Below are positions 36,594 through 44,539 of a DNA stretch of 64,000 nucleotides, piece after piece. Positions within the stretch are counted from its first letter, which is position 1. Each line of letters begins with the position of its first letter. The DNA is taken from contig NZ_NEVN01000008.1 of assembly GCF_002261475.1 (NCBI RefSeq), forward strand, positions 310,001 through 374,000. Direction: 5' to 3'. The translations under genes were made by a program, and so were the position numbers. Below the pieces are notes generated by a model. The model worked only from the letters and a program-made list of their open reading frames with translations. It did not search any database and had not been told where the DNA came from. The stretch comes from Bordetella genomosp. 5 (GTDB lineage: Bacteria; Pseudomonadota; Gammaproteobacteria; Burkholderiales; Burkholderiaceae_B).

Positions 36594-37406
36594 TCACCCC
36601 TGGGCAGCGCTCCCCGAGAGCCGCACGGCGATCTGCCTGAGGGCCGGCGCGACCTCTTCGCGCAGGGTCTGCTCCGACAGCAGGGACGCGGGGCCGCCGC
36701 AGCTCAGCACGAAACGCCCCTCCCCCGTCAGCGCGGTGAACGGCACGGCCGCCGCATTGATGCCGGAGAGCCATTGCCCGATCGCGAAGCAGCAGCCGGT
36801 GGCCTCCATATCGGCCAGCGCGTTCTCGATCAGCTCGTTGCCCGGCGCCCGCGCGCCCATCTGCGCGAGCAGCTCCGCGCGCTGCGCCGGCGTCAGACCG
36901 GCCAGATGCGCACGCCCCATCGCGGTGTCCAGGCTCGCGCGGTACCCCACCGGCAGGCGCAGATACAACGCCGACGAGCCGTGGATCGCCTCGACGTAGA
37001 CCATCGCGTCGCCGTCGAAGGTGCCGAGCGCGATGGCCGCGCCGGTCTGGGCGGCGAGCGCCGTCATGTCGGCCTTGGCGAGTTCGCGCACCTCGAGACC
37101 GGCGAGCAGACCGAAGCCCAGGGCCAGCGCCGCATGGCCGGGCGAATACTTGCCCGTATCCGTGTGATAGCGCAGGTAGCCCAGCTGGATCAGCGTGTAG
37201 GTGATGCGGCTGATCGTGGGCTTGGGCAGCCCCGTGGCGCGCGCGAGCTCCAGATTGCCCAACGGTCCGCCCGCATGACTGAAGACGCGCAGAATATCCA
37301 GCCCGCGCGCCAGCGCGGTGATGAACTCCGGCGAAGACCGCCCCGACTCGAGCGAAGCGCGCTTGCGGCGGGCGGGCCCGCCGGGGGAATCGGAAAAAGG
37401 TTGCAT
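36594..37406 (-). CDS. IclR family transcriptional regulator
   Basis: 270 residues. N-terminal winged helix: FITALARGLDILRVFSHAGG, LELARATGLPKPTISRITYTLIQLGYL (recognition helix) and YSPGHAALALG. The C-terminal effector domain has VYVEAIHGSS, RLPVGYRASLDTAMGRAHLAG and the final SCGGPASLLSEQTLREEVAPALR. ATG 37406 fits the family. It is divergent from a Bug/TctC receptor, and a perfect 16-base palindrome lies between them, so it probably regulates the receptor gene and itself. The ligand is unknown. Confidence 0.9.
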   Translation of the reverse strand: MQPFSDSPGGPARRKRASLESGRSSPEFITALARGLDILRVFSHAGGPLGNLELARATGLPKPTISRITYTLIQLGYLRYHTDTGKYSPGHAALALGFGLLAGLEVRELAKADMTALAAQTGAAIALGTFDGDAMVYVEAIHGSSALYLRLPVGYRASLDTAMGRAHLAGLTPAQRAELLAQMGARAPGNELIENALADMEATGCCFAIGQWLSGINAAAVPFTALTGEGRFVLSCGGPASLLSEQTLREEVAPALRQIAVRLSGSAAQG

Positions 37407-37427
37407 TTCGCGTCTCGGATTTTTATA

Positions 37428-37443
37428 GTTAGTTTCAACTAAC
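37428..37443. promoter_or_regulatory. Perfect palindrome between the iclR and tctC-like genes, likely IclR operator
   Basis: GTTAGTT-TC-AACTAAC: two 7-base arms, perfectly inverted, 2-base centre, in an AT-rich intergenic region 22 bases before the iclR start. Size and symmetry fit IclR-family operators. A second short palindrome, ATTCCGGAAT (37459-37468), lies 15 bases further. Confidence 0.6.
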
Positions 37444-37599
37444 AAAATTAAATTTCGTATTCCGGAATTTAAACCGTTCTGCCGTGTTTTGGAAAGCCTT
37501 GCCGTAGTGCGCCAGTCTTTTGCCTTATCCGTGCGCAGTTACAGCATTGCCTCCCCCGGTTCGCGGTGGGTTTTGCACAATCAGCACAAGGGAAAAAGT

Positions 37600-38571
37600 A
37601 TGCTCCGCACCACGCTCAAGATCTGCAGCGCTCTGCTGCTCTCGGCCGCCGCCGTCGGCGCCGCTCAGGCCGACACCTATCCGAGCCGCCCCATCAAGGT
37701 CGTCTCGCCGTTCCCGGCGGGTGGCGCCACCGACGTGCTCACGCGCATCCTGGCCGAACGCATGGCCAAGGACCTGAGCCAGTCGATCATTGTCGAAAAC
37801 AAGGCGGGTGCCGGCACCTCCATCGGCGCCGCCTATGTGTCGCGCGAAAACGCCGACGGCTACACGATCCTGATGGCGACCAACTCCACGCTGGTCACCA
37901 ACCGCTTCCTCTATAAAGAGCTGCCGTACGACCCGGACAGCTTCGCCCCGATCGGCATGGTCGGCATCGGCCCGCTGGTGATGCTGTCCTCGCCCAAGCA
38001 GCCGTTCAACAGCGTGAGCGACGTCGTCACTTACGCCAAGGCGAACCCCGGCAAGCTGACCTTCGCCACCTTCGGTCCCGGCACGTCCTCGCACCTGGCC
38101 GGCGAGCTGTTCAAGGAACAGGCCGGCATCGACATCCTGCACGTGCCCTTCAAGGGCGCTACCCAGGCCCTGCCGGCGGTGATCAGCGGCGACGTGGATC
38201 TGTTCTTCGACATGGTCGCCACCGGCATGCCGCAGGTCGACGCCGGCAAGGTCAAGGTGTTCGGCATCACGAGCCCCAACCGCCTCGCCTCGCAATCCAA
38301 GCTGCCGACGCTGGCCGAACAGGGTTACCCCAAGTTCGACATGAGCGCGTGGTTCAGCTTCGTCGCGCCCAAGGGCACCCCGCCTGAAGTGCTGGCGCGC
38401 CTGCAGACCGCCCTGGCGAACACGCTCAAGGACGAAACCGTGCGCAAGCGCATGCTCGACATGGGCATCGACCCGCGCACCGGCACCGCCGAAGAACTGA
38501 CGCAAAAGATGAAGACCGAGCAGCCCGTCGTGTCGCAGCTCATCAAGCAGGCCAACATCGTCCTGCAGTAA
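37600..38571 (+). CDS. Bug/TctC-family periplasmic solute receptor
   Basis: 323 residues with a Sec signal peptide (cleavage after AAQA, about residue 24). PSRPIKVVSPFPAGGATDVLTRI is the TctC ligand-loop signature, followed by VENKAGAGTSIGAAYVSRENADGYTIL. These receptors bind carboxylates for tripartite tricarboxylate transporters, but Burkholderiales carry dozens of orphan copies (Bug proteins), and no tctA/tctB is next to it. AAGGGA precedes ATG 37600. Probably controlled by the divergent IclR protein. Confidence 0.9.
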   Translation: MLRTTLKICSALLLSAAAVGAAQADTYPSRPIKVVSPFPAGGATDVLTRILAERMAKDLSQSIIVENKAGAGTSIGAAYVSRENADGYTILMATNSTLVTNRFLYKELPYDPDSFAPIGMVGIGPLVMLSSPKQPFNSVSDVVTYAKANPGKLTFATFGPGTSSHLAGELFKEQAGIDILHVPFKGATQALPAVISGDVDLFFDMVATGMPQVDAGKVKVFGITSPNRLASQSKLPTLAEQGYPKFDMSAWFSFVAPKGTPPEVLARLQTALANTLKDETVRKRMLDMGIDPRTGTAEELTQKMKTEQPVVSQLIKQANIVLQ

Positions 38572-38619
38572 GGCTATTCCGCGGGAACCCGCCGGTTTCC
38601 CGTTCTTTTGCCGCCCCGC

Positions 38620-38646
38620 GCCGCCCGGCCCAGGGCGGCTTTTTTT
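38620..38646 (+). terminator. Terminator of the Bug receptor gene
   Basis: GCCGCCC (38620-38626), loop GGCCCA, GGGCGGC, then seven T. The remaining 200 bases up to the acyltransferase hold no recognisable feature. Confidence 0.9.
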
Positions 38647-38853
38647 ATGCGCCACGCACGCGCCGGGCGCATGCGTTAACGATTGCGGCGCTTTGCAACC
38701 ACATGGAAACGAGCGGCGCGGGCCCTGGCAGCAGGCACGGGGCTTGCAGTGACCAAGGGCAAACACAGCCGCTAACGGCTCGATACAGGATGGCCCTGTT
38801 GCGCTGATATGGTCGGGACTCGGTGTCGCCGACACGCAACATCCAGGAGCTGC

Positions 38854-39906
38854 ATGGTTCACCCGCCCTCGCCCCTCACCCGCACCGCCCCGCGTCCCGA
38901 CGCGCTGCCGGATGCGGACCGATACGCCCGGCTCGACGCCGCCCGCTGGCTCGCCGCGCTCGCGGTCGTGCTGTTGCACAGCGCCGCTTCCATCGTGTCG
39001 GAACCGGCGAATTACGGCAGCAATGCCTGGCTGGCGGCCAATCTCTACGACTCCGCCGCCCGCTGGTGCGTGCCGGTATTCGTGATGGTGAGCGGCGCGC
39101 TATTGCTGGACGGCTCGCGGCCCCAGGACGCGCGCAGCTTCTATAGCCGGCGTGTCGCGCGGATCTGCGCCCCCCTGCTGTTCTGGACCGTGTTTTTCCT
39201 GACCTGGCGCAGCGCCCTGGACTGGTGGGATGGCGGCCTGGTGGACTTTTCGTTCTGGCCGCGCAAGGTCGCGGCCGGCGAGCCCTACTACCACCTCTGG
39301 TACCTGTACATGATCGTGGGGCTGTATCTCTTCGCCCCGCTGGTGCGCGCCCTGTACCTGCGTTCGAGCGTGGCGGCGCGCCGCCTGTGGGTGGTCGGCA
39401 TTCTGAGTGTGGCCATTCTGGACGCGCTCTACCGCCAGGCGCTGAACGCGCCGCACGGCTTCTTCCTCACGTGGTTCCTGCCGTATCTGGGCTACTTCGT
39501 GGCGGGCCGCATGATTTTCGACGGCGAACTGCGGATCCCGCGTCCGGCGCTGGTACTGGCGCTGAGCGTCGCGGCGACGGCCTGGGGCGTCGCGCACTTC
39601 TCCGATACGCAGACGCTCAATCTGTATTTCTACGATTACTTCAGCATCACGGTGCCCTTCATGTCGCTCGCGGCCTTCCAGTGCATCGTGTCGAATCCCC
39701 GCCTGCCGGCGCTGCGCAACCTGGCGCCGCTGACGTTCGGGGTGTACCTCGTGCATCCCGTCTTTCTGGACGTGGCGCACCGGGTGGGCGCGCCCTCGCA
39801 GGCGCAGGCATGGCACGTGCCGGCGCTCGCCCTGGCCGTGTTCACCTTGTCGCTCGCGACCGCGTGGCTGCTGCGGGGGAACAAACTCACGCGCAAGCTG
39901 GTCTAG
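38854..39906 (+). CDS. Acyltransferase 3 family membrane protein (WecH/OatA-like)
   Basis: 350 residues with about ten membrane segments. RYARLDAARWLAALAVVLLHS contains the Arg and His conserved in the acyltransferase 3 family, with CVPVFVMVSGALLL, YSRRVARICAPLLFWTVFF and YHLWYLYMIVGLYLFAPLVR following. Such proteins acetylate or succinylate cell-surface sugars, using cytoplasmic acyl-CoA. Closest in style to WecH. The sugar target is unknown. AGGAG precedes ATG 38854 at 4 bases. Confidence 0.85.
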   Translation: MVHPPSPLTRTAPRPDALPDADRYARLDAARWLAALAVVLLHSAASIVSEPANYGSNAWLAANLYDSAARWCVPVFVMVSGALLLDGSRPQDARSFYSRRVARICAPLLFWTVFFLTWRSALDWWDGGLVDFSFWPRKVAAGEPYYHLWYLYMIVGLYLFAPLVRALYLRSSVAARRLWVVGILSVAILDALYRQALNAPHGFFLTWFLPYLGYFVAGRMIFDGELRIPRPALVLALSVAATAWGVAHFSDTQTLNLYFYDYFSITVPFMSLAAFQCIVSNPRLPALRNLAPLTFGVYLVHPVFLDVAHRVGAPSQAQAWHVPALALAVFTLSLATAWLLRGNKLTRKLV

Positions 39907-40061
39907 TTTTGATGGGCAGGAAAATGGCGCGGACAGCAGCTGCGCCATGGTCCGCCAGCCGGCACTGAAGCTAACCGTACATAATCGGCCCGCTCGCCGG
40001 AAAGCAAGTATTCACGGGGATTACGCCCGTCCGCCCTGGCCCCCTGAACCCTGTATTCGGG

Positions 40062-40165
40062 TACAATGCAAGGTTTGGGATCGGCCAGTCCGATTTTTCT
40101 TCGCGCCAGAACGGCTGACGGGCATATCAGAGATAAAACTCGCGCCCTGACCGTCCTGGCTTTTT
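40062..40165 (+). promoter_or_regulatory. Leader region of the Rieske gene with two terminator-like hairpins
   Basis: A -10-like TACAAT at 40062-40067 (no good -35) is followed by ATCGG (40080-40084)/CCGAT (40090-40094) with TTTT. Then comes a longer, interrupted stem: GCCAG (40105-40109) with CTGGC (40156-40160), ACGG with CCGT, and GGGC (40120-40123) with GCCC (40144-40147), ending in TTTTT (40161-40165). It lies 20 bases before the Rieske start codon. The second has terminator form and sits in the 5' leader, as in attenuators or riboswitches. The first may instead end the acyltransferase transcript. Confidence 0.4.
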
Positions 40166-40184
40166 CATCCGAGCGGAGGGAATC

Positions 40185-41336
40185 ATGACCGACATTGGTC
40201 GGATGGCACATGTGGTGCCAGCTCGCACCCAGCTTCCGGTCAGCGCCTATTTTGACGAAGCCCGCTTTGCCCGCGAGCAAGAACTCATTTTCAAGCAGTC
40301 GTCCATTTATGTCGGCCACGAAAAACTCGTGCCCGAGATTGGCGATTGGCGGACTTTGGTCCAGGAGAACGGGGGACGCATACTGGTTCGCAACCAGAAA
40401 GGCGTCGAACTCATCTCGAATGTGTGTCGTCATCGCCAGGCTCTGATGCTGGGAGGCGAGGCAGGTAACGTCAGTGGCAATGTGAACAACAGCGGTTCGC
40501 TGAAAGGCACCGGGGGCAATATCGTCTGCCCCCTGCACCGCTGGACGTACAACAATCAAGGCGAACTGCTGGGCGCGCCCCAGTTCGAGTCCACCCCCTG
40601 CATGAATCTGCAGCGCTACACGCTGCGCGATTGCCATGGCCTGCTCTTCGAGGGTCCGCGCGACCCCGCCACCGACATGGCGCCGCTCTTCGGACGGCCC
40701 GAGTTCGATTTCGGCGACTACGTGCTGGACCACGTCGAAGTACACCAGTGCAATTACAACTGGAAGACCTTCATCGAGGTCTATCTGGAGGATTACCACG
40801 TCGGGCCGTTCCATCCGGGCCTGGGCCGTTTCGTGACCTGCGACGACCTGAGCTGGGAATTCAACGACTGGTACAGCCTGCAAAAGGTGGGCGTGCATCA
40901 GGCCCTGGCGCAGCCGGGTTCGGATGTGTATCGCCAGTGGCATGATCGCCTGCTCGATTTCCGGGCGGGTCAGGCGCCGGACTTCGGCGCGGTGTGGGCC
41001 ACGTATTTCCCGACCCACATGATCGAGCTGTATCCGCACGTGGTGGTGCTCTCGACGCTCTACCCCAAGAGCCCGCAGGAAACCGTGAACGTGGTCGAGT
41101 TCTATTACCCCGAAGAAATCGTCGCTTTCGAGCGCGAGTTCGTCGAGGCACAGCGCGCGGCCTACATGGAAACCGCGGTCGAAGACGACGAGATCGCCGA
41201 GCGCATGGATGCCGGCCGCAAGGCCCTGATGACGCGCGGCGTGAACGAAGCCGGGCCTTATCAGTCGCCGATGGAAGACGGCATGCAGCACTTCCACGAG
41301 TGGTATCGCACCATCATGGAAGAGCCGGGCGCCTGA
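40185..41336 (+). CDS. Rieske non-heme iron oxygenase, alpha subunit-like
   Basis: 383 residues. The Rieske 2Fe-2S ligands are Cys81-x-His83 and Cys115-x2-His118. The spacing between the pairs is 31 residues instead of the usual 15-17, owing to a Gly/Asn/Ser-rich insert. The catalytic iron site is in NWKTFIEVYLEDYHVGPFHPG, with His205 and His210. The bridging acidic residue is Glu202, as in CntA-type oxygenases acting on quaternary amines, rather than Asp. GGAGGG precedes ATG 40185. The reductase is not adjacent. Substrate unknown; it converges on the phosphonate operon and could act on a methylated amine, but this is speculation. Often annotated simply as a ring-hydroxylating dioxygenase. 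Confidence 0.8.
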   Translation: MTDIGRMAHVVPARTQLPVSAYFDEARFAREQELIFKQSSIYVGHEKLVPEIGDWRTLVQENGGRILVRNQKGVELISNVCRHRQALMLGGEAGNVSGNVNNSGSLKGTGGNIVCPLHRWTYNNQGELLGAPQFESTPCMNLQRYTLRDCHGLLFEGPRDPATDMAPLFGRPEFDFGDYVLDHVEVHQCNYNWKTFIEVYLEDYHVGPFHPGLGRFVTCDDLSWEFNDWYSLQKVGVHQALAQPGSDVYRQWHDRLLDFRAGQAPDFGAVWATYFPTHMIELYPHVVVLSTLYPKSPQETVNVVEFYYPEEIVAFEREFVEAQRAAYMETAVEDDEIAERMDAGRKALMTRGVNEAGPYQSPMEDGMQHFHEWYRTIMEEPGA

Positions 41337-41361
41337 CACGCCCTCCTTCCTGCCAGAACAA

Positions 41362-41394
41362 CCCCGGCCAGCGTGTGCGTTGGCCGGGGTTTTT
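41362..41394. terminator. Bidirectional terminator between the Rieske gene and the phosphonate operon
   Basis: CCCCGGCCAGCG (41362-41373), loop TGTG, CGTTGGCCGGGG, then five T. One G-T pair in an otherwise perfect 12-bp stem. Confidence 0.88.
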
Positions 41395-41415
41395 CTCGGG
41401 TATCGCTGGCGGCGC

Positions 41416-42543
41416 TCAACCCAGTACCTGCGCCACGGCATTCTCGCCCAAGGCCAGCCCCACCGTCATGCCCACGCCCGAGTGCATGACCGCCACCGTG
41501 GTCTGCGCATCGGCCCGCATCACCGAATACGGCGCGGGGCCGTGCGCACCGTACACGCCCTGCCAGCGTTCGAGCACGCGCAGCGGCGCGCCCAGTGCCT
41601 GCGAGGCGAGCGCCAGCATGGCGTCGTCGACCGCCTCGTCATTGAACGGCGGCGCATCGGCGCCATAGCGATGCGAGTCGCCCACGATCAGTTCGCCGTA
41701 CGGCGTGGGGCTCACCAGCAGATGGATCCCCTCGCGCATCAGGAACGGGCTGCGTTCCTCGAACACCTGCCGCAGCCGGACGGCGCTCGGCAGGTCCGAG
41801 AAGGCGCCGTAATGCACGCAGGACAGCCCGGTCAGCAAGGGGCGATCGAGCGCGAAGCCCTGCCCCGCGAACGCCACCCGCAGCATCTGCAGCCGCGACA
41901 CTTCCAGATCCAGCGGCGCGAACAACTCGGGCCACAGCGTGAGGTAATCGTGGCCCGGGCACACGAACACGTGCGGCGCGCGCAGCTCCCCCGCCGTCGT
42001 GTGCACCTCGCCCCCTTCGGCGCGGCGCGCCAGCGTGCCCGTGATCATGGTCACGCCCAGGTCCTGCTCGAGGTGCCGGGTGATGGCTGGCAAGGCCTCG
42101 CGCGAATAGATCTGCAGGTCGTCGGTGCCCCGCAGCGCCGCGCAGTGGTGGTCCAGGCGGCCGTCGTACAGCGCGCCCAGCTCACGACCGCTCAGGAGTT
42201 GCGCGGCATAGCCCTCGGCCTGCAGGCGCGTGGCGGCAAACTCCTCCAGCACGTCCTGCTCATGCGCGTTGCGCGCCAGGACCAGGCTGCCGTTGGCCCG
42301 CACATGAAAGCCGGCGCCTTGCGCCAGACCCAGCCACAGCTCGCGCGTCTGCCGCGCGAGCCGCGCCATGTCGCCCGGCGCCTGGCCGGTCACGAGCACC
42401 TGACCGAAGTTGCGAATCGTGGCGCCATGCGCCTGGCGGGCGCGCTCGACCACCGCCACCCGCAGGCCACGGCGGGCGCAGGCCCACGCGTGGGCCATGC
42501 CCAGCATGCCGCCGCCCACGACGATCGCGTCGAATGTCTTCAT
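41416..42543 (-). CDS. FAD-dependent amine oxidase-like enzyme of phosphonate operons (TIGR03364-like)
   Basis: 375 residues, DAO-type flavoprotein. The dinucleotide-binding motif DAIVVGGGMLGMAHAWACA is at the N-terminus, followed by ERARQAHGATIRNFGQVL, the FAD-contact segment of this family. The C-terminus ends in MHSGVGMTVGLALGENAVAQV. Members are found next to AEP transport genes and have been linked to oxidation of AEP or N-methyl-AEP to phosphonoacetaldehyde, the substrate of PhnX encoded two genes upstream. This would replace the aminotransferase PhnW, which is not in the window. I chose ATG 42543 (MKTFDAIVV): AGGACGAG precedes it, and the longer reading adds unrelated residues. Last gene of the operon. 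The family assignment is from memory of motifs. Confidence 0.78.
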   Translation of the reverse strand: MKTFDAIVVGGGMLGMAHAWACARRGLRVAVVERARQAHGATIRNFGQVLVTGQAPGDMARLARQTRELWLGLAQGAGFHVRANGSLVLARNAHEQDVLEEFAATRLQAEGYAAQLLSGRELGALYDGRLDHHCAALRGTDDLQIYSREALPAITRHLEQDLGVTMITGTLARRAEGGEVHTTAGELRAPHVFVCPGHDYLTLWPELFAPLDLEVSRLQMLRVAFAGQGFALDRPLLTGLSCVHYGAFSDLPSAVRLRQVFEERSPFLMREGIHLLVSPTPYGELIVGDSHRYGADAPPFNDEAVDDAMLALASQALGAPLRVLERWQGVYGAHGPAPYSVMRADAQTTVAVMHSGVGMTVGLALGENAVAQVLG

Positions 42544-42598
42544 CTCAATTCTCGTCCTGCGTTGAAAGGGGCGCACGCACGCGTGCGCCCGGGAAAAA

Positions 42599-43627
42599 TC
42601 ACTTCTTGCGCGGCTCGGACTTGCCGTCGTAACGACGCGACCACTCGGCGAGGATGCGATCACGCTCGGTCGCGGCCCAGACGAAGTCGTTCTTGATCAT
42701 GCGCGCGGCCAGATCCGCGGGGAGATGCGGATTCGAGGTGGCCACGGACGGAATGGCGAGCACGGCGAAATTCGCCTTGTAGAGCTCGTTGGCCGCCCGG
42801 CTGGCCGAAAAATCGGCGACCTTGCGCGCCGCGTCGGCGTGCTTGGTGCCGCGCACGATCGCGGTGGCTTCCACTTCCCAGCCCAGGCCTTCCGACGGGA
42901 AGATGGGCTCGATCGGCGCGCCGTCGGCCTTGAGCTTGGCGGCGCGGTAATCGAACGACACCCCGATCGGAAACTCGCCCGAGGCCGCCAGGTTGCAGGG
43001 CTTGGATCCCGAGTGCGTGTAAGAACCGATGTTCTTGTGCAGCGCGCCCATGTAGGCCCAGCCCTTCTCTTCGCCGAACATCTGCAGCCAGGCGCTCACA
43101 TCCAGGAACCCGGTGCCCGACGAGGCGGGGTTCGGCATCACGATCTTGCCGGCATAGACCGGCTTGGTCAGGTCCTGCCACGAGGTCGGCGCGGGCAGGT
43201 TCTGCTTTTTGGCTTCGATGGTGTTGAAGCAGAGGGCCGCGGCGAAGGCATCCATGCCGACCCAGGCCGGCACGGTCTTGGCGTCGCGCATGTGCGGCGC
43301 GATCTGATCCAGGCCCTTGGGGGCATAGGGTTCCAGCATGCCTTCCTTGTCCATCAGGCCCAGCGAGGTGCCGGCCAGGCCCCAGATGACGTCGGCCTTG
43401 GGATTGTTCTTTTCGGCCAGCAGCTTGGCCGTGATGATGCCGGTCGAATCGCGCACCCACTGAATCTTGATGTCGGGATGCTCGCGTTCGAACGCCGCCT
43501 GATAGGCCTTGATCTGGTCGGCCTCGAGGGCGGTGTAGACGGTGAGCGTGGTCTGGGCCACGGCGGCGCCGGTGGCGGCGGCGCTCAACGCCAGGGTCAG
43601 CAGGCAATAGCGGGAAAACCGGTACAT
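42599..43627 (-). CDS. 2-aminoethylphosphonate ABC transporter substrate-binding protein (PhnS-like)
   Basis: 342 residues with a Sec signal peptide (cleavage after AAVA near residue 24). Mature part begins TTLTVYTALEADQIKAYQAAF, the iron(III)/thiosulfate/AEP-type binding-protein fold (SBP_bac_6). WVRDSTGIITAKLLAEKNNP, MPNPASSGTGFLDVSAWLQMF and SGSKPCNLAASGEFPIGVSF are typical of the AEP branch. It sits between phnX and the FAD enzyme in an operon with matching permease and ATPase, so AEP or a derivative is the likely ligand. GGAG precedes the ATG. Confidence 0.85.
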   Translation of the reverse strand: MYRFSRYCLLTLALSAAATGAAVAQTTLTVYTALEADQIKAYQAAFEREHPDIKIQWVRDSTGIITAKLLAEKNNPKADVIWGLAGTSLGLMDKEGMLEPYAPKGLDQIAPHMRDAKTVPAWVGMDAFAAALCFNTIEAKKQNLPAPTSWQDLTKPVYAGKIVMPNPASSGTGFLDVSAWLQMFGEEKGWAYMGALHKNIGSYTHSGSKPCNLAASGEFPIGVSFDYRAAKLKADGAPIEPIFPSEGLGWEVEATAIVRGTKHADAARKVADFSASRAANELYKANFAVLAIPSVATSNPHLPADLAARMIKNDFVWAATERDRILAEWSRRYDGKSEPRKK

Positions 43628-43685
43628 GGAGTCGCTCCAGGTGAGAAAGCAAAAAGGGGAAGCCGTGCGGCTGCAAGCGTCGGGA

Positions 43686-44501
43686 TCAGGGGCGTTCGCC
43701 TCGCGCGAGGCGGGCCGCGATATCGGTGAGCACGTCGGGGAGCTCGGCGACGGTGTCGATCAGGTAATGCGGCGCGGCCGGCGCCAGCACGGCGCGCGCA
43801 CGCTCGCGCGCGGCCTCGCGGCCCGCTGCGTCGAGCGCGAGATAGTCCTGCAGGGTCAGGCCGGCGGCGTTGCCCGAGAGCAGCAGGCCCACCGACCACA
43901 TGCCGGCACGCCTGCCCTCCTCGATGCCCACGCCCGTGTCGTCGACCTTGACGCAACCCGCCACATCGGCGAGGCCGAGCGCGATCACGTTGTGCAGGGC
44001 CATGGCCGGCGCGGGTCGCGCACGCGGCACTTCGTCGCTGGCCACCACGCAGTCGGGCGCGATGCCGCCCTGCGCGGCACGGGCCAGCACGCGCTGCATC
44101 ACGCTCGCCGGATAGCCTGAGCACGACCCGACCTTCAAGCCGCGCTCGCGCACGGCGCGCAGCGTCTCGAGCGCGCCCGGAATCACGTCGGAGTACTGCG
44201 CCACCTTCTCGAGCTGCATCGGCAGGAAGCGCTCGTAGATCGACGTCACCGCGGCATCATCGGGCAGGCTGCCGAAGCGCGCCTCGTATTGGCGCCCGAT
44301 GACAGGCTCATCGCAGAGGGCGCGGATGTGGTCCCACTTGCCCATGCCCATCGGACCTCGGGCCTGCTCGAGCGTGATCGCGACACCGAACTGCGCGAAG
44401 GCCTCGACGAACACACGGGTGGGCGCGAACGAGCCGAAGTCCACGAGCGTGCCGGCCCAATCGAAGATCACGGCCTCGAGCCGGGGAAGATATGCAGTCA
44501 T
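43686..44501 (-). CDS. phnX: Phosphonoacetaldehyde hydrolase
   Basis: 271 residues, HAD-superfamily enzyme that cuts the C-P bond of phosphonoacetaldehyde to acetaldehyde and phosphate. The nucleophile Asp14 is in [14 protein letters not shown] (the DWAGT signature of PhnX). Lys55, in [16 protein letters not shown], is at the position of the Schiff-base lysine. The HAD phosphate and metal motifs follow in [11 protein letters not shown] and [24 protein letters not shown] 44501 begins [15 protein letters not shown]; a longer reading runs antisense through the permease. Second-from-last enzyme in the operon. Gives the cell phosphate from AEP. Confidence 0.93.
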   Translation of the reverse strand: MTAYLPRLEAVIFDWAGTLVDFGSFAPTRVFVEAFAQFGVAITLEQARGPMGMGKWDHIRALCDEPVIGRQYEARFGSLPDDAAVTSIYERFLPMQLEKVAQYSDVIPGALETLRAVRERGLKVGSCSGYPASVMQRVLARAAQGGIAPDCVVASDEVPRARPAPAMALHNVIALGLADVAGCVKVDDTGVGIEEGRRAGMWSVGLLLSGNAAGLTLQDYLALDAAGREAARERARAVLAPAAPHYLIDTVAELPDVLTDIAARLARGERP

Positions 44502-44539
44502 GAATGCGGGTCCAGTTGAAAGAAAAGAGACACGGGGGC

